This document shows, piece by piece, positions 21,842 through 34,304 of a stretch of DNA of 64,000 bases. This stretch comes from Allochromatium humboldtianum (GTDB lineage: Bacteria > Pseudomonadota > Gammaproteobacteria > Chromatiales > Chromatiaceae). How positions within the stretch are numbered: the stretch's first letter is position 1; each line of letters starts with the position of its first letter. The position numbers and the translations under genes are program-made. The notes below the pieces were generated by a model. That model had not been told where the DNA came from. It saw only the letters and a program-made list of their open reading frames with translations, and did not search any database. The DNA lies in assembly GCF_013385175.1 (NCBI RefSeq), contig NZ_JABZEO010000009.1, forward strand, positions 62,001 to 126,000, given 5' to 3'.

Positions 21842-21845
<4 letters not shown>
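21036..21845 (-). CDS. trpA: tryptophan synthase alpha chain
   Basis: TIM-barrel subunit that cleaves indole-3-glycerol phosphate and passes indole to TrpB. Catalytic Glu49 and Asp60 are present in [18 protein letters not shown], and the phosphate-binding [12 protein letters not shown] loop is intact. The ATG overlaps the trpB stop by four bases (21842..21845), giving tight coupling suited to the alpha2-beta2 complex. 269 residues matches the family. The last tryptophan gene in this trpF-trpB-trpA run. Confidence 0.97.
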
Positions 21846-23092
<1,247 letters not shown>

Positions 23093-23736
23093 CTCTTACC
23101 CCTTGCATAAACGCGAAAATCAGTTCCGAATCCTTGAGACCCTTGGCGGCTTCGACCCCGCCGCTGACATCGACCCCATAGGGTCGAACCCGTTCGATGG
23201 CCTCGGCCACGTTCTCCGGGGTCAGACCGCCGGCGAGCAGGATCTCGGGAGCGATGTCGGGCGGGATGCGCGCCCAGTCGAAGCACTGGCCGGTTCCCCC
23301 AGCGCGTCCGGGTTCATAGGCATCGAGCAACAGACCATCGGCCCCGGCGAAACGTTCGCGCTCGGCGGCCAGATCGATCCCCGGACGCATCCGCAGCGCC
23401 TTGATCCAGCGCCGTCCGAAGCCGGCGCAGAACTCAGGCGATTCGTTGCCGTGGAACTGGATCAGATCCAACGGCGCCTGCTCCAGGGTCGCTTCGATGG
23501 TGTCAACCGAGGCATCGACGAACAGCCCGACGGCGGTGACGAACGGCGGCAGCGCCCGGCATAGCGAGGCGGCCTGCTCGGGCGTGACCGCGCGCGGACT
23601 GGCCGGATGGAAGACGAAGCCGACCGCATCGGCTCCGGCCGCCACGACGGCGGCGATGTCCGAGACCCGCGTCAAACCGCAGATCTTGACCCGTGTTCTC
23701 GGGATGTGGTTTTGCTTCAACGGTGCCTCGATCGCC

Positions 23737-24543
23737 TCAAATCGAATTCTTCAAACGCTGGAGCGGATCGGCACGCTCACTCTGCGGCAATCCGAATTCA
23801 GCCGGATAGTCGGCGCGGACGAAATAGAGTCCCTGCGGCTGGGCGGTCACGCCGCCGAGTCGCCGGTCGCGGACCTCCAGCAGCTCGCGCGTCCAGTCGA
23901 CCGACGCCTCGCCGCGCCCGATGGCCATCAGCACTCCGGCGATGTTGCGCACCATGTGATGCAGGAAGCCATTGGCGCCGATCGCCAGGGTGATCAGTCC
24001 GTCGCGCTCGCTGAGATCCAGATAGAGCACGCGCCGGATCGGACTCTTGGCCTGACAGGCCACCGCGCGGAAGCTCGAAAAGTCGTGCTCGCCGACCAGC
24101 GCCACGGCAGCGGCGCGCATCCGTTCCAGATCCAGTGCTTCATGCACCCAGACGGCCCGATCGCGCTGGAGGGGCGAGCGGGTGCGCCGCGCCAGGATCT
24201 GATAGCGGTAGTGCCGGGCCTGAGCGCTGAAACGCGCATGAAAGCCGTCGTCGACCGGATGCGCCCAGCGCACGCCGACATCGGGCGGCAGATTGACATT
24301 GGCACCCAGCACCCAGGAACGCTCGCTGCGCGTGGCCGTGGTCTCGAAATGCACCACCTGTTCGAGCGCATGAACGCCGGCATCGGTTCGTCCGGCACAG
24401 TGCACGATCACGGGATGATTCGCGACCCGCGAGACGGCTGCTTCCAGCTCGGACTGCACGGTCCGCACCCCGGATTGCGTCTGCCAGCCGTGGAAGTGGG
24501 TGCCGTCGTACTCGACACCCAGTGCGATGCGACCCGGTCTCAA
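23737..24543 (-). CDS. truA: tRNA pseudouridine(38-40) synthase
   Basis: Converts uridines 38-40 in the tRNA anticodon arm to pseudouridine. Catalytic Asp54 is in AGRTDAGVHA; the conserved LGVEYDGTHFHGWQ start and the FLHHMVRNIAGVL motif are present. It starts with TTG 24543, seven bases after the fimV stop, and is followed 16 bases later by trpF. The 268 residues match the family. fimV-truA-trpF is a conserved pseudomonad-type cluster. Confidence 0.96.
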   Translation of the reverse strand: MRPGRIALGVEYDGTHFHGWQTQSGVRTVQSELEAAVSRVANHPVIVHCAGRTDAGVHALEQVVHFETTATRSERSWVLGANVNLPPDVGVRWAHPVDDGFHARFSAQARHYRYQILARRTRSPLQRDRAVWVHEALDLERMRAAAVALVGEHDFSSFRAVACQAKSPIRRVLYLDLSERDGLITLAIGANGFLHHMVRNIAGVLMAIGRGEASVDWTRELLEVRDRRLGGVTAQPQGLYFVRADYPAEFGLPQSERADPLQRLKNSI

Positions 24544-24550
24544 GGCGTTC

Positions 24551-27523
24551 TCAACTCAGTCGCTCCAGCATGGCACGCGCCTCGTTGCGCTGCTCCTCGC
24601 GTCCCTCGGCGATGACCTCCTCCAGGATCTCGCGCGCGGCCTCCTTGTCGTCCATCTCCACATAGGCGCGCGCCAGATCGAGCTTGGTGGCGGTCTCGTC
24701 CCAGATGCCGGAGTCGATCTGCCATTGCGAGGACAGCAGATCCGAGGGCACGCTCTCCTGCTCTTGTGACAGACCGGAGTCCAAGGCTTCCAGGGACTCA
24801 TCGGCCTTGTCCGACGGCTCGAGGATGGGCGGTTCCGGAGACCGCAGCGGCTCGTCCAGACGGCCCAGGTCGTCGATCGACAGATCCAGCTCGCCGAGTC
24901 CTTCGTCGAGCGACGGCACCTCCAGATCCAGATCCAGGATTCCACCGCCGGCCTGGGGTCCGGCAACGGTCGGCGCTCGCTCGGCGGACTTGGGCGTCTC
25001 GTCGGGGAGCCCCAGGTCGAGATCCAACCCCACGGAGTCCTCGGGCAAGGGCAGGATCGAATCGATATCTCCACCCTCGATCGCCTGCTCGATCTCCTCG
25101 ACCTCCGGAACCGCAGCCCCGGAATCGAGTTCCAGCTTCAGCGAATCCACGGATGGCCTGGAATCCGTCGTCTCCTCGAATTCGAGCGGCCCGGAATCCC
25201 CCAGGTCGAGCAGCAGATCCTCCTCGAATCCGGATTCCGGCCCCAGAGCGACCATCGACTCCAGCTCCGGCACGGCAATGGATTCGCTCGATGCTGAGGC
25301 CGCGGCGGCGCCGGCCAGACCGGCACTGGCGGCCGCCACGGCCGTGCGGGTCAGTGAGGGCGTCGCCGGAGCCAGCGGCGCGTTCGGTGCGAGCTCATGC
25401 AGCAGGCGCTGCATCCGCTCCCATTGGGCCGGCTCCTCGCTGTCTCCACCCGAGGCGCGGATGTCGTCGAGCAGATCCCGCAGGGCCTCGGCCTCGCCGG
25501 CGGCCGCGAGCGCCTCGGCCAGCTTGTATTTGATGTCGAGCCGCTGCGGATAGCGTCTGAGTTCCTTGTTCAGGAGATCGCAGGCTTCGCGATGACGGCC
25601 ATAGGCGATGTAGATGTCGGCCTCGGAGAGCACGTCGGCCTCGTCGGTCTCGGCATCGAAGTCGGTGAGACCGGACATGGGCGGCTCGCTCGCCTCGTCG
25701 AGATCCGGTATGACGGGGGCCGAGGCCGGCTCGACGGGACGTCGATGCGCCGGCCGGCGCTTGTCCAGTGACACGGCATCGGCGGGTCCGGCCGCGCGTG
25801 AGGCCGCGCTCGGCTCGGGTGCGGTCTCCAGTTCGGACGGCCGGTCGAGCACGAGTTCCGACTCGATGTCGTCCTCGGCGATGTCCTCCTCCTCTTCCTG
25901 CTCCTGTCGACGGCGGCGCGCCGTCAGCAGCGAGAAGAGCAGGATTCCGAGCGCCGTCACGCCCGCGAGACCGGCCAAGGGCAACAGCAGCGCATGCCAG
26001 GTCGAGGGTGACGCGGGCAGTGGCTCGGGTTCCTTGGGCGTGGTGACTGGCGCCGGTTTCTCGGTCGTCTCTGGCTTCGGCTTGGGCTCAACGGGTTTGG
26101 CGGCGTCCGGCGCCCCGGTCGTTGCCGGTGTTTCGGGCATGACCGGCGTCGGCGTCGGGATCGGCACCAGACCGATGGTCGAACCCGACTCCGTCGACTC
26201 GGGCGTGGGTTCGAGTTCGGATGTGGGCTCGACTCCGGTGTCCGGTTGCGGGGAGTCGGTCTCCGGCGTCTCACCCGTCGGCGGCGCCTGGAGCTCCGAG
26301 GGTTCGGTCTCGACGGCCAAGGATGGCTCGCCGGTCGCCGGCTCGGGTACATCGATCGTTTCCTGGGCCAGGGTATCTGGAGATTCGATCGGCTCCAGTG
26401 CGAGATCGGCTCCGGGCTCGGACTCGGGTTCGGTCGGGATCTCGGACTCGACCGCCTGGGCGCGGGCCAGTTCGGCGTTTCGCACTTGCAGCAGGGACTG
26501 GATATCGGCGAGCTGAGTCTCCAGTTCCTTGATCCGGTTGCGCAGTTCGAGCGCCTCCTGTCGCGCCGTCTCGCTCGTCTCGATGGCCAGCAGGACGTCC
26601 GGCGACTGCACGCCGCCGGTTCCGGCGCCCGGTGCGGCTCCGGGCTGGGGCATGGCGGCGGCCGGGGCGCCCGTACCGGGCGTCGCGCCCACCAGACGCA
26701 GACGCGAGAGCATCTCGGGGGTGACATCCGTGATGGGTGCGCGCCGCGCGGGACGGCCGTTCATGGCCGCCTGGAGTTCACGTCGCGCTTCCTCGGCATC
26801 CAGGGCGAAGAGTTCGGCGCGCGAGGGGATGACCAGCGTCTTGCCGGCGATCAGACGATTGATGTCGCCCCGGACGAAGGCCCCCTGATTGGAGCGGTAG
26901 AGCGCCATGGCGGTCTGGGCATCGGTGGCGCCGGCCGCCGCGTTTCGACGCGCCAGCGACCAGAGTCCCTCGCCGCCGCCCACCGGACCGATGTAGAGCG
27001 GAAAGCCCTCGCCTGGGGCCGGGATATAGCCTCCCGAGCCGCTCGCCACGGGCGGCAGGCCGGAATCCCGACCGCTGACCGCGGCTCTGGCCCGTGCGGG
27101 CTGGACGTTGGGCGCGCGACGCTCGGTCTGTGCCGGCGGATCGAGCAGGACGGTATAGCCCTTGATCAGACGCCCCGCCGGCCACACGGCCTCGACGAGG
27201 AAGTCCAGATAGGGTTCACGCACCGGATCCTGGCTGGAGACGCGCACCCGCACACGGCCATCGGCTGTCACCTCGGGGGTGAAGCGCAGTTGGGTCAGCG
27301 CGTAGTAACGCTCGATCCCCTCCTTCTCGAAGGCTTCGGGCGAGGCGATGGAGACGCGCAGGGCGTCGATTTCGTCCGGTCTGACGTCACCGAGATCGAT
27401 CTCGCCCTGGAAGGGCTGATTAAGCGCGGAGTCGGTGCGCAAGGCGCCCAGTTCCAACGCGAGGGCTGGATGGCCGGTCAAGGCCGCGGCGATAGCGGAC
27501 GCCAACATCAGCTTGCGAGTCAT
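24551..27523 (-). CDS. fimV: FimV/HubP family polar hub protein
   Basis: Inner-membrane, peptidoglycan-binding organiser of the cell pole, needed for type IV pilus and chemotaxis placement in relatives. Order: signal peptide (residues 1-22, ending ALA), the FimV N-terminal domain beginning LELGALRTDSALNQPFQGEI, a LysM-like segment (about 165-240, GEGLWSLARRN), a coiled coil near 325-350, a Pro/Glu/Thr-rich stretch, one membrane helix near 508-532, a long acidic cytoplasmic region, and a C-terminal TPR-like FimV domain (KLDLARAYVEMDDKEAAREILEEV). 990 residues is ordinary for the family. It lies between asd and truA, as in Pseudomonas. Confidence 0.95.
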   Translation of the reverse strand: MTRKLMLASAIAAALTGHPALALELGALRTDSALNQPFQGEIDLGDVRPDEIDALRVSIASPEAFEKEGIERYYALTQLRFTPEVTADGRVRVRVSSQDPVREPYLDFLVEAVWPAGRLIKGYTVLLDPPAQTERRAPNVQPARARAAVSGRDSGLPPVASGSGGYIPAPGEGFPLYIGPVGGGEGLWSLARRNAAAGATDAQTAMALYRSNQGAFVRGDINRLIAGKTLVIPSRAELFALDAEEARRELQAAMNGRPARRAPITDVTPEMLSRLRLVGATPGTGAPAAAMPQPGAAPGAGTGGVQSPDVLLAIETSETARQEALELRNRIKELETQLADIQSLLQVRNAELARAQAVESEIPTEPESEPGADLALEPIESPDTLAQETIDVPEPATGEPSLAVETEPSELQAPPTGETPETDSPQPDTGVEPTSELEPTPESTESGSTIGLVPIPTPTPVMPETPATTGAPDAAKPVEPKPKPETTEKPAPVTTPKEPEPLPASPSTWHALLLPLAGLAGVTALGILLFSLLTARRRRQEQEEEEDIAEDDIESELVLDRPSELETAPEPSAASRAAGPADAVSLDKRRPAHRRPVEPASAPVIPDLDEASEPPMSGLTDFDAETDEADVLSEADIYIAYGRHREACDLLNKELRRYPQRLDIKYKLAEALAAAGEAEALRDLLDDIRASGGDSEEPAQWERMQRLLHELAPNAPLAPATPSLTRTAVAAASAGLAGAAAASASSESIAVPELESMVALGPESGFEEDLLLDLGDSGPLEFEETTDSRPSVDSLKLELDSGAAVPEVEEIEQAIEGGDIDSILPLPEDSVGLDLDLGLPDETPKSAERAPTVAGPQAGGGILDLDLEVPSLDEGLGELDLSIDDLGRLDEPLRSPEPPILEPSDKADESLEALDSGLSQEQESVPSDLLSSQWQIDSGIWDETATKLDLARAYVEMDDKEAAREILEEVIAEGREEQRNEARAMLERLS

Positions 27524-27584
27524 CCTCCCCCCTCGTGCTCCAGGCAGCGAAAGACATCCACACGAACCGCGCCCGACACCCAGA

Positions 27585-28700
27585 TCAGCGATCCAGCAGG
27601 ATCGTCAGCATGCGTCTCAAGGGTTCGGCCGCGCCCCAGAGCAGCTGATCGCCGACGGTGAAGGCCGACAGGTAGCGGCTCCCCAGATTCATCGTTCTCA
27701 AGCGCCCGACCGGGACGTGGAGCGAACCGGTCACGGCGGCGGGCGACAAGTCATGCATCGTGGCGGTACGGTCGTTCGGCACCACGCGCACCCAATCGTT
27801 GGCGCTTGCGATCAGTGACTCGATCTCGCTCAGGGCGATGTCGCGGTTGAGCTTGATGGTCAGACCCTGGCTGTGGCAGCGCATGGCGCCGACACGCACA
27901 CAGAGTCCGTCGACCGGGATCGGTTGGTCGGTCAGGCCAAGGATTCTATTCGTCTCGGCCTGTCCTTTCCACTCTTCACGACTCTGGCCGTTGTCGAGCT
28001 GGGTGTCGATCCAGGGGATGAGACTGCCGGCGAGCGGAACGCCGAAGCTTTCGGTGGGGAATCCGGGGTCGCGCAGGGTCTCGGTCACGCGCCGGTCGAT
28101 GTCGAGGATCGCCGAGGCCGGATCGGCCAGCAGCGATTCGACCGAGCCGTGCAGCGCGCCCATCTGGGCCAGCAGTTCGCGCATGTTCTTGGCGCCCGCG
28201 CCCGAGGCGGCCTGGTAAGTCATGGCGCTGACCCATTCGACCAGACCCTCGCGGAACAGTCCGCCGATGGCCATCAGCATCAGGCTCACGGTGCAGTTGC
28301 CGCCGATGAAGTCGCGCTTGCCCGCGTCCAGGGCCGCATCGATCACCGGGCGGTTGACCGGATCGAGGATGATGGTGGCGTCGGGTTCCATGCGCAGTGA
28401 CGAGGCTGCATCGATCCAGTAGCCGTTCCAGCCGCTGGCGCGCAGACGCGGATGGATCGACTTGGTGTAGTCGCCGCCCTGACAGGTGACGATCGCATCC
28501 ATTTCGCGCAGGGCGTCGAGCGATTCGGCGTCGAGCAGGGGCGAAGCGCCCTGGCCGACGTCCGGGCCAGGCTGGCCGACCTGGGAGGTGGTGAAGAAGA
28601 CCGGCTCCGCGATGCGCGCGAAGTCGTTCTCGGCGCGCATTCGTTCCATCAGGACCGAGCCCACCATGCCGCGCCAACCGACGAAACCAACCCGCTTCAT
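27585..28700 (-). CDS. asd: aspartate-semialdehyde dehydrogenase
   Basis: NADPH-dependent reduction of aspartyl phosphate, the branch point to lysine, diaminopimelate, threonine and methionine. The N-terminal nucleotide motif is [14 protein letters not shown]; the nucleophile is Cys136 in [10 protein letters not shown] and the catalytic His lies in GAMRCHSQG. 371 residues fits the gram-negative subtype. It is separated from leuB by 225 bases carrying a palindromic repeat, so it probably has its own promoter, and it is followed by fimV after 61 bases. Confidence 0.97.
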   Translation of the reverse strand: MKRVGFVGWRGMVGSVLMERMRAENDFARIAEPVFFTTSQVGQPGPDVGQGASPLLDAESLDALREMDAIVTCQGGDYTKSIHPRLRASGWNGYWIDAASSLRMEPDATIILDPVNRPVIDAALDAGKRDFIGGNCTVSLMLMAIGGLFREGLVEWVSAMTYQAASGAGAKNMRELLAQMGALHGSVESLLADPASAILDIDRRVTETLRDPGFPTESFGVPLAGSLIPWIDTQLDNGQSREEWKGQAETNRILGLTDQPIPVDGLCVRVGAMRCHSQGLTIKLNRDIALSEIESLIASANDWVRVVPNDRTATMHDLSPAAVTGSLHVPVGRLRTMNLGSRYLSAFTVGDQLLWGAAEPLRRMLTILLDR

Positions 28701-28775
28701 CTTTATGCCTCGCCAAACTTTAAAGCGTTATTCGAACTGTATTCTTTGCGCACGACGTATGACACTGGGGCGCGA

Positions 28776-28871
28776 ATCGGGTGACGGCTGTCGGGGGACG
28801 CCGTGAATCCATCCATGGAGGCTTGACGACGGCATCCATGCCGTCGACACCCCCGCCAGCCGCCACCCGAT
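28776..28871 (-). repeat. palindromic intergenic repeat, copy 2
   Basis: Outer arms 28776..28797 and 28850..28871 are inverted repeats with two mismatches in the inner 20 bases. An inner hairpin GACGGCA/TGCCGTC lies at 28828..28845. Read on the minus strand, the core (GTCGTCAAGCCT, then GGATGGATTCACGGCG) matches copy 1 at 14677..14779 with only a few differences, while the outer arms differ in sequence but keep pairing. It sits between leuB and asd. Confidence 0.8.
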
Positions 28872-28925
28872 CCGCTCGTGGCCATCATCGAGCGATGACG
28901 TGCGCTGGGTCTCTTGGCCGATCGC

Positions 28926-30005
<1,080 letters not shown>

Positions 30006-30024
30006 TGGAGTCTCCAGACAGAAT

Positions 30025-30663
30025 TCAGATGAACAGCCAGGGCGCTTCGGCGCGGCGGCGTTCTTCGTAGGCGCGGATGGTGTCGGCTTCCTGAAGGGTC
30101 AGGCCGATGTCGTCCAGCCCCTCGATCAGGCGATGTTTGCTGCCCGCTTCGACCTCGAAGGCGATGACCTGACCATCGCTCAGGGTCAGGGTCTGGGCCG
30201 GCAGATCGACGGCGATGCGCAGCGGCTCGGCGCCCGTCGCCTTGGCGAACAGTCCGTCGATCACGGCCGCGTCGAGGCGGATCGGCAGCAGACCGTTCTT
30301 GAAGCAGTTGTTGAAGAAGATGTCGGCGAAGCTCGGCGCCAGGATGACGCGGATGCCGAAATCGGTCAGCGCCCAGGGCGCGTGCTCGCGCGAGGAGCCG
30401 CAGCCGAAGTTCTCGCGCGTGAGCAGGATCTCGGCGCTCTGGTAGCGCGCGTCATTGAGCACGAACTCGGTGTTGCGCGGACGGTGGGTGCAATCCATGT
30501 CCGGCTCGCCGTGATCGAGATAGCGCCACTCGTCGAACAGATAGGGACCGAAGCCGCTGCGCTTGATGCTCTTCAGGAACTGCTTGGGGATGATGGCATC
30601 GGTGTCGACATTGGCCCGATCGAGCGGAGCGACGACGCCGGTGAAATTCGCGAAAGCCTGCAT
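30025..30663 (-). CDS. leuD: 3-isopropylmalate dehydratase small subunit
   Basis: Swivel-domain subunit that completes isopropylmalate isomerase with LeuC. The product from ATG 30663 ([30 protein letters not shown]) has 212 residues; the motif [15 protein letters not shown] is intact. The upstream part of the open frame overlaps leuC and is not part of the protein. The A of its ATG is the last base of the leuC TGA stop, indicating translational coupling for a 1:1 complex. Confidence 0.97.
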   Translation of the reverse strand: MQAFANFTGVVAPLDRANVDTDAIIPKQFLKSIKRSGFGPYLFDEWRYLDHGEPDMDCTHRPRNTEFVLNDARYQSAEILLTRENFGCGSSREHAPWALTDFGIRVILAPSFADIFFNNCFKNGLLPIRLDAAVIDGLFAKATGAEPLRIAVDLPAQTLTLSDGQVIAFEVEAGSKHRLIEGLDDIGLTLQEADTIRAYEERRRAEAPWLFI

Positions 30664-32066
30664 CAGAGCGTCCTCACGTCGACGAAACGACCGGTCACGG
30701 CAGCCGCCGCCGCCATCGCCGGACTGACCAGATGGGTGCGACCGCCCTGCCCCTGCCGCCCCTCGAAGTTGCGGTTGGAGGTCGAGGCGCAGCGCTCGCC
30801 CGGCTCCAGGCGGTCGGCGTTCATCGCCAGACACATGGAGCAGCCCGGCTCGCGCCATTCGAAACCGGCCTCGACGAAGATCTTGTCCAGCCCCTCGGCC
30901 TCGGCCTGTTCCTTGACCAGACCCGAGCCGGGCACGACCATCGCCAGCTTGATCGAGTCGGCGACCTTGCGCCCCTTGGCGATCTCAGCGGCGGCGCGCA
31001 GATCTTCGATGCGCGAGTTGGTGCAGGAGCCGATGAAGACCTTGTCCGGGCGGATCTCGCTGATCGGGGTGCCGGCGGTCAGGCCCATGTAATCGAGTGC
31101 GCGACGGATGCCGTTGGCCTTGACCGGATCGGACTCGGCGGCCGGATCGGGCACGCGACCGTCGACCGGCAGCACCATCTCGGGCGAGGTGCCCCAGGTG
31201 ACTTGCGGCTTGAGGCTGGCGGCGTCGATGTGGAGCACGCGATCGAACTGAGCGCCCGCGTCGCTGACCAGGGTGCGCCAGTGGGCGGCGGCGCGCTCGA
31301 AGAGTTCGCCCTCGGGCGCGAGCGGACGTCCGCGCATGTAGTCGACGGTCTTCTCGTCGACGCCGATCAGACCGGCACGCGCGCCGGCCTCGATCGCCAT
31401 GTTGCAGACCGTCATACGTCCTTCCATCGACAGCGCGCGGATGGCTTCGCCGCCGAACTCGATCACGAAGCCGGTGCCGCCGGCGGTGCCGATCTCGCCG
31501 ATGATGGCGAGCACGATGTCCTTGGCGGTGACGCCTGCGCCGAGCTGGCCGTCGACGCTGATCAGCATCGACTTGGACTTGCGCTGGATCAGGGTCTGGG
31601 TGGCCAGGACATGCTCGACCTCGGAGGTGCCGATACCGAAGGCCAGCGCGCCGAAGGCGCCGTGGGTAGCGGTGTGCGAATCGCCGCAGACGACCGTGGC
31701 GCCCGGCAGGGTGAAGCCCTGTTCGGGGCCGACCACATGCACCACGCCCTGACGCTTGTCGCCCATGCTCAGTTCGGTGATGCCGAAGGTCTGGCAGTTG
31801 GTGCCGAGCGTCTCGACCTGGAGGCGCGAGACCGGATCGGCGATGCCGGCGGCGCGATCCGTGGTGGGGACGTTGTGGTCCGGCACCGCCAGGTTGGCGC
31901 TGGCACGCCACGGCTGGCGCCCGGCCAGACGCAGCCCCTCGAACGCCTGCGGCGAGGTGACTTCGTGGATCAGCTGACGATCGATGTAGAGCAGTGCCGT
32001 GCCAGTGTCGTCGACACGGACGACATGCTCGTCCCAGAGTTTGTCGTAGAGGGTCTTGGCGACCAT
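30663..32066 (-). CDS. leuC: 3-isopropylmalate dehydratase large subunit
   Basis: Aconitase-family iron-sulfur subunit isomerising 2- to 3-isopropylmalate. Cluster cysteines are in [13 protein letters not shown] and [11 protein letters not shown]; the [32 protein letters not shown] block is intact. 467 residues matches E. coli. A GAGG ribosome-binding site precedes ATG 32066, and a promoter candidate lies 31 to 59 bases upstream. First gene of leuCDB. No leader peptide rich in Leu codons was found. Confidence 0.97.
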   Translation of the reverse strand: MVAKTLYDKLWDEHVVRVDDTGTALLYIDRQLIHEVTSPQAFEGLRLAGRQPWRASANLAVPDHNVPTTDRAAGIADPVSRLQVETLGTNCQTFGITELSMGDKRQGVVHVVGPEQGFTLPGATVVCGDSHTATHGAFGALAFGIGTSEVEHVLATQTLIQRKSKSMLISVDGQLGAGVTAKDIVLAIIGEIGTAGGTGFVIEFGGEAIRALSMEGRMTVCNMAIEAGARAGLIGVDEKTVDYMRGRPLAPEGELFERAAAHWRTLVSDAGAQFDRVLHIDAASLKPQVTWGTSPEMVLPVDGRVPDPAAESDPVKANGIRRALDYMGLTAGTPISEIRPDKVFIGSCTNSRIEDLRAAAEIAKGRKVADSIKLAMVVPGSGLVKEQAEAEGLDKIFVEAGFEWREPGCSMCLAMNADRLEPGERCASTSNRNFEGRQGQGGRTHLVSPAMAAAAAVTGRFVDVRTL

Positions 32067-32096
32067 GGCCCTACCTCAAGAAAAAGTGAATCCGCT

Positions 32097-32125
32097 AGGA
32101 TAGTCGCGGCGCGCGTCAAACTCAA
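32097..32125 (-). promoter_or_regulatory. candidate sigma-70 promoter of leuCDB
   Basis: Minus-strand -35 TTGAGT (32120..32125) and -10 TATCCT (32097..32102) are separated by 17 bases, each matching four of six consensus positions. The -35 overlaps the last codon of the upstream CrtO-like gene. Confidence 0.5.
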
Positions 32126-32616
32126 TCGGCGCGCGCGGATCGACGTGTCGAGCGGGCGATGAACCGGCGCAGTCGGGCGCGGTTGTAGCGCTGGATCAGG
32201 ATGAAGGGCAGGTTGATCAGACCGCCATAGACGACCATGAACAGGCCCATCCACACGGGCGTCCAGAGGAAGAAGGTCAGCGCCAGCGCCCAGGTCAGCC
32301 AGTGTCCGAACTCGGCGCGGCTGGTCTCGCGCGCGAAGCGGTCGAGATAGTCCGGCTCAGCGGAGGCGAGTCGGCGTTTGGAGAAGCCGTCGCGTAACAG
32401 GCCCCCGGCTTCGGGCAAATGATCCTTCCACACCCGGATGCCCAGCCACTCATAGCAGCGCCCGCCGCGCTCCCAGGTATAGCTTGAGCCGATGATCGGC
32501 TGACGGGTCAGCCAGTCCAGCGGCAGGCGCTGCGCCACATAGCCCGCGATCAGGTGAAAGCCGGCCCAGAGCGCGGCGCACAGCGCGATGATGCCCAGGA
32601 CATCGAGAGCCGTCAT
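32122..32616 (-). CDS. CrtO-like (glycosyl-diaponeurosporenoate acyltransferase family) membrane protein
   Basis: A 164-residue membrane protein. The pattern VWKDHLPEAGGLLRDGFSKRRL...YLDRFARETSRAEFGHW followed by a hydrophobic hairpin resembles the family named after staphylococcal CrtO, which acylates a glycosylated carotenoid. Predicted helices lie at residues 5-28 and 105-145. In a gammaproteobacterium the substrate is unknown; many family members sit far from carotenoid genes. It is four bases downstream of the ATPase-nuclease gene and 55 bases upstream of leuC, so it may be co-transcribed with either. Confidence 0.65.
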   Translation of the reverse strand: MTALDVLGIIALCAALWAGFHLIAGYVAQRLPLDWLTRQPIIGSSYTWERGGRCYEWLGIRVWKDHLPEAGGLLRDGFSKRRLASAEPDYLDRFARETSRAEFGHWLTWALALTFFLWTPVWMGLFMVVYGGLINLPFILIQRYNRARLRRFIARSTRRSARAD

Positions 32617-32620
32617 GCAG

Positions 32621-34195
32621 TCAGGCCCGCACCACGCACACCCGGCGCCCGGACGGACTCGTGGTTTCGTCGACCCTGAGTCGCTCGGCCAGCGGCGCCA
32701 GCCCCGGACGACGGTCGAAGATCACCAGCCAGCCGCGATCCACTCCCAAACCGGAGAGATAGGCATCCAGTTGCACCAACCCGTCAGGCAGCGGATCGGA
32801 CGCGCTTGGGCGCCAGACCTTGATCTCGATCCCCAGCGTCACGGCCCGGTAGCGCAGACATAGATCCATGCGTCCGCGCCCGATGGCGTATTCGCGCTCC
32901 AGCGCGCCCTCGCCATTGACCACCCGTTGCAAGAAGGCCATGAGCACCAGATGCGGGGCGATCTCGTGATAGGGCGCGCTCCCAAGCATGGCTTCACCGT
33001 GCCGGCGCCAGAAGGCGAGGAAGGCGTCGAGCAGCGCCTCGGGATCGAGATCGCCCGTCGGCGTGAGCCAACTCGGGCTGATCTGGGGCAGCGAGTCCTG
33101 GGGTCCGCCGGCGAGCGTGCGCGGCAGCACCTCGCGATAGATGGGATTGGCCACTTCCAGTCCGCTACCGCCGGAGCGACGCAGCAGACCCAGGTCGATC
33201 AGGTAATCACGTTCGTCGACCGGTATCTCGCCCAGTGCCGTTCCGGCCAGCATGGGTTCGATGATGCGGCGCACTCTGGGTTCGCGCAGCTTGTCGGCCA
33301 GTTGGTCGAGATGGGTGACGCGGCGCTGGATGAGGTTCTCCTTGGCCCGGTCGATCAGGGCGATATCGATGGGGCGGGTTCGGTCGCGGCCTTCGGGTAT
33401 ATCGAAGCAGCTTTCATAAGCGAGGGCGTTGACCAGCCAGGGCTGCCCCAGGGTCAGGGTCCAGATTCGATCCCTGGCCTCAGCGGTGAAGACCTGCCCC
33501 GTCTCTTTGGTGTGCTCGTCGAGCAACGCCATGACTTCATCGGACGAGAAATCTCCCAGACGCAGCGATTTGGCCTTGATGTTGAACGCGCTTCCGCCGG
33601 TGATGGGTTCGGACTCGGAACTGGCGTGAATGCGGTAGTCGCGCAGGTCGCGCACGCCGCAGAGAACCAGGGTGCTCGGGAAGGCTTCGGGGCGTTGCGG
33701 ATAACCGGCCCGCAACTGGCGCAGCAGTGAGATCAGGGTATCGCCCACCAGGGCGTCGACCTCGTCGAGCAAGAGCGCCACCGGTTGCGGGGAGCGTTCG
33801 CACCATTGGTTGAGAAAGGCCCGCAGTGCGCGAGTGGGAGCGTTGAGCGCCAGCACTTCGCGCGCAAGGGCGTCGAGTCCCGAGGCTCCCGTCTGGCGCT
33901 GGGCTTCGTCGGCAATCGTTTGCACGATGTCGGCCATAGCCAGCGCGACATCCTCGCGCGCGGCCTGGGCCGTTTCGAGATTGGCGTAGACCGCCCGATA
34001 GCACCCCTCGCGATTGAGATGTTCCACCAGCGCCAGCAGACAGGAGGTCTTGCCGGTCTGGCGCGGGGCATGGAGCAGAAAGTATTTCTTCTGCTCGATC
34101 AGGGTCAGCACCTCGTCCAGATCCCAGCGTTGCAGCGGAGGCAGGAGGTAATGATCCTCGGGCCGGACCGGACCCTCGGTATTGAAAAAACGCAT
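32621..34195 (-). CDS. AAA-like ATPase with C-terminal PD-(D/E)XK-type domain
   Basis: A 524-residue protein from ATG 34195 (MRFFNTEGPVRPEDHYLLPPLQRWD). Walker A is HAPRQTGKTSCLLA and Walker B VALLLDEVDALVGD, of the STAND/ATPase-2-like type seen in PF14516 and relatives. After a winged-helix-like stretch the C-terminus holds GRGRMDLCLRYRAVTLGIEIKVWRP, an Asp then Glu-x-Lys core of restriction-like nuclease folds. A frame extension to 34282 exists but lacks a ribosome-binding site, whereas 34195 has AAGG. It borders the integron island on the host side. A second, differently built ATPase-nuclease lies at 17056..18717. Function unknown; a stress or defence role is only a guess. Confidence 0.8.
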   Translation of the reverse strand: MRFFNTEGPVRPEDHYLLPPLQRWDLDEVLTLIEQKKYFLLHAPRQTGKTSCLLALVEHLNREGCYRAVYANLETAQAAREDVALAMADIVQTIADEAQRQTGASGLDALAREVLALNAPTRALRAFLNQWCERSPQPVALLLDEVDALVGDTLISLLRQLRAGYPQRPEAFPSTLVLCGVRDLRDYRIHASSESEPITGGSAFNIKAKSLRLGDFSSDEVMALLDEHTKETGQVFTAEARDRIWTLTLGQPWLVNALAYESCFDIPEGRDRTRPIDIALIDRAKENLIQRRVTHLDQLADKLREPRVRRIIEPMLAGTALGEIPVDERDYLIDLGLLRRSGGSGLEVANPIYREVLPRTLAGGPQDSLPQISPSWLTPTGDLDPEALLDAFLAFWRRHGEAMLGSAPYHEIAPHLVLMAFLQRVVNGEGALEREYAIGRGRMDLCLRYRAVTLGIEIKVWRPSASDPLPDGLVQLDAYLSGLGVDRGWLVIFDRRPGLAPLAERLRVDETTSPSGRRVCVVRA

Positions 34196-34304
34196 CCTCG
34201 TAACCTTCGGCTTTTTAACGGTCTGCGTGGTCGGTGACGGATGACCAGAGCGACAGTGCCGTCTGAACCAGCGCGATATCAAAGACTCACGCGGCCTGTT
34301 CCAA

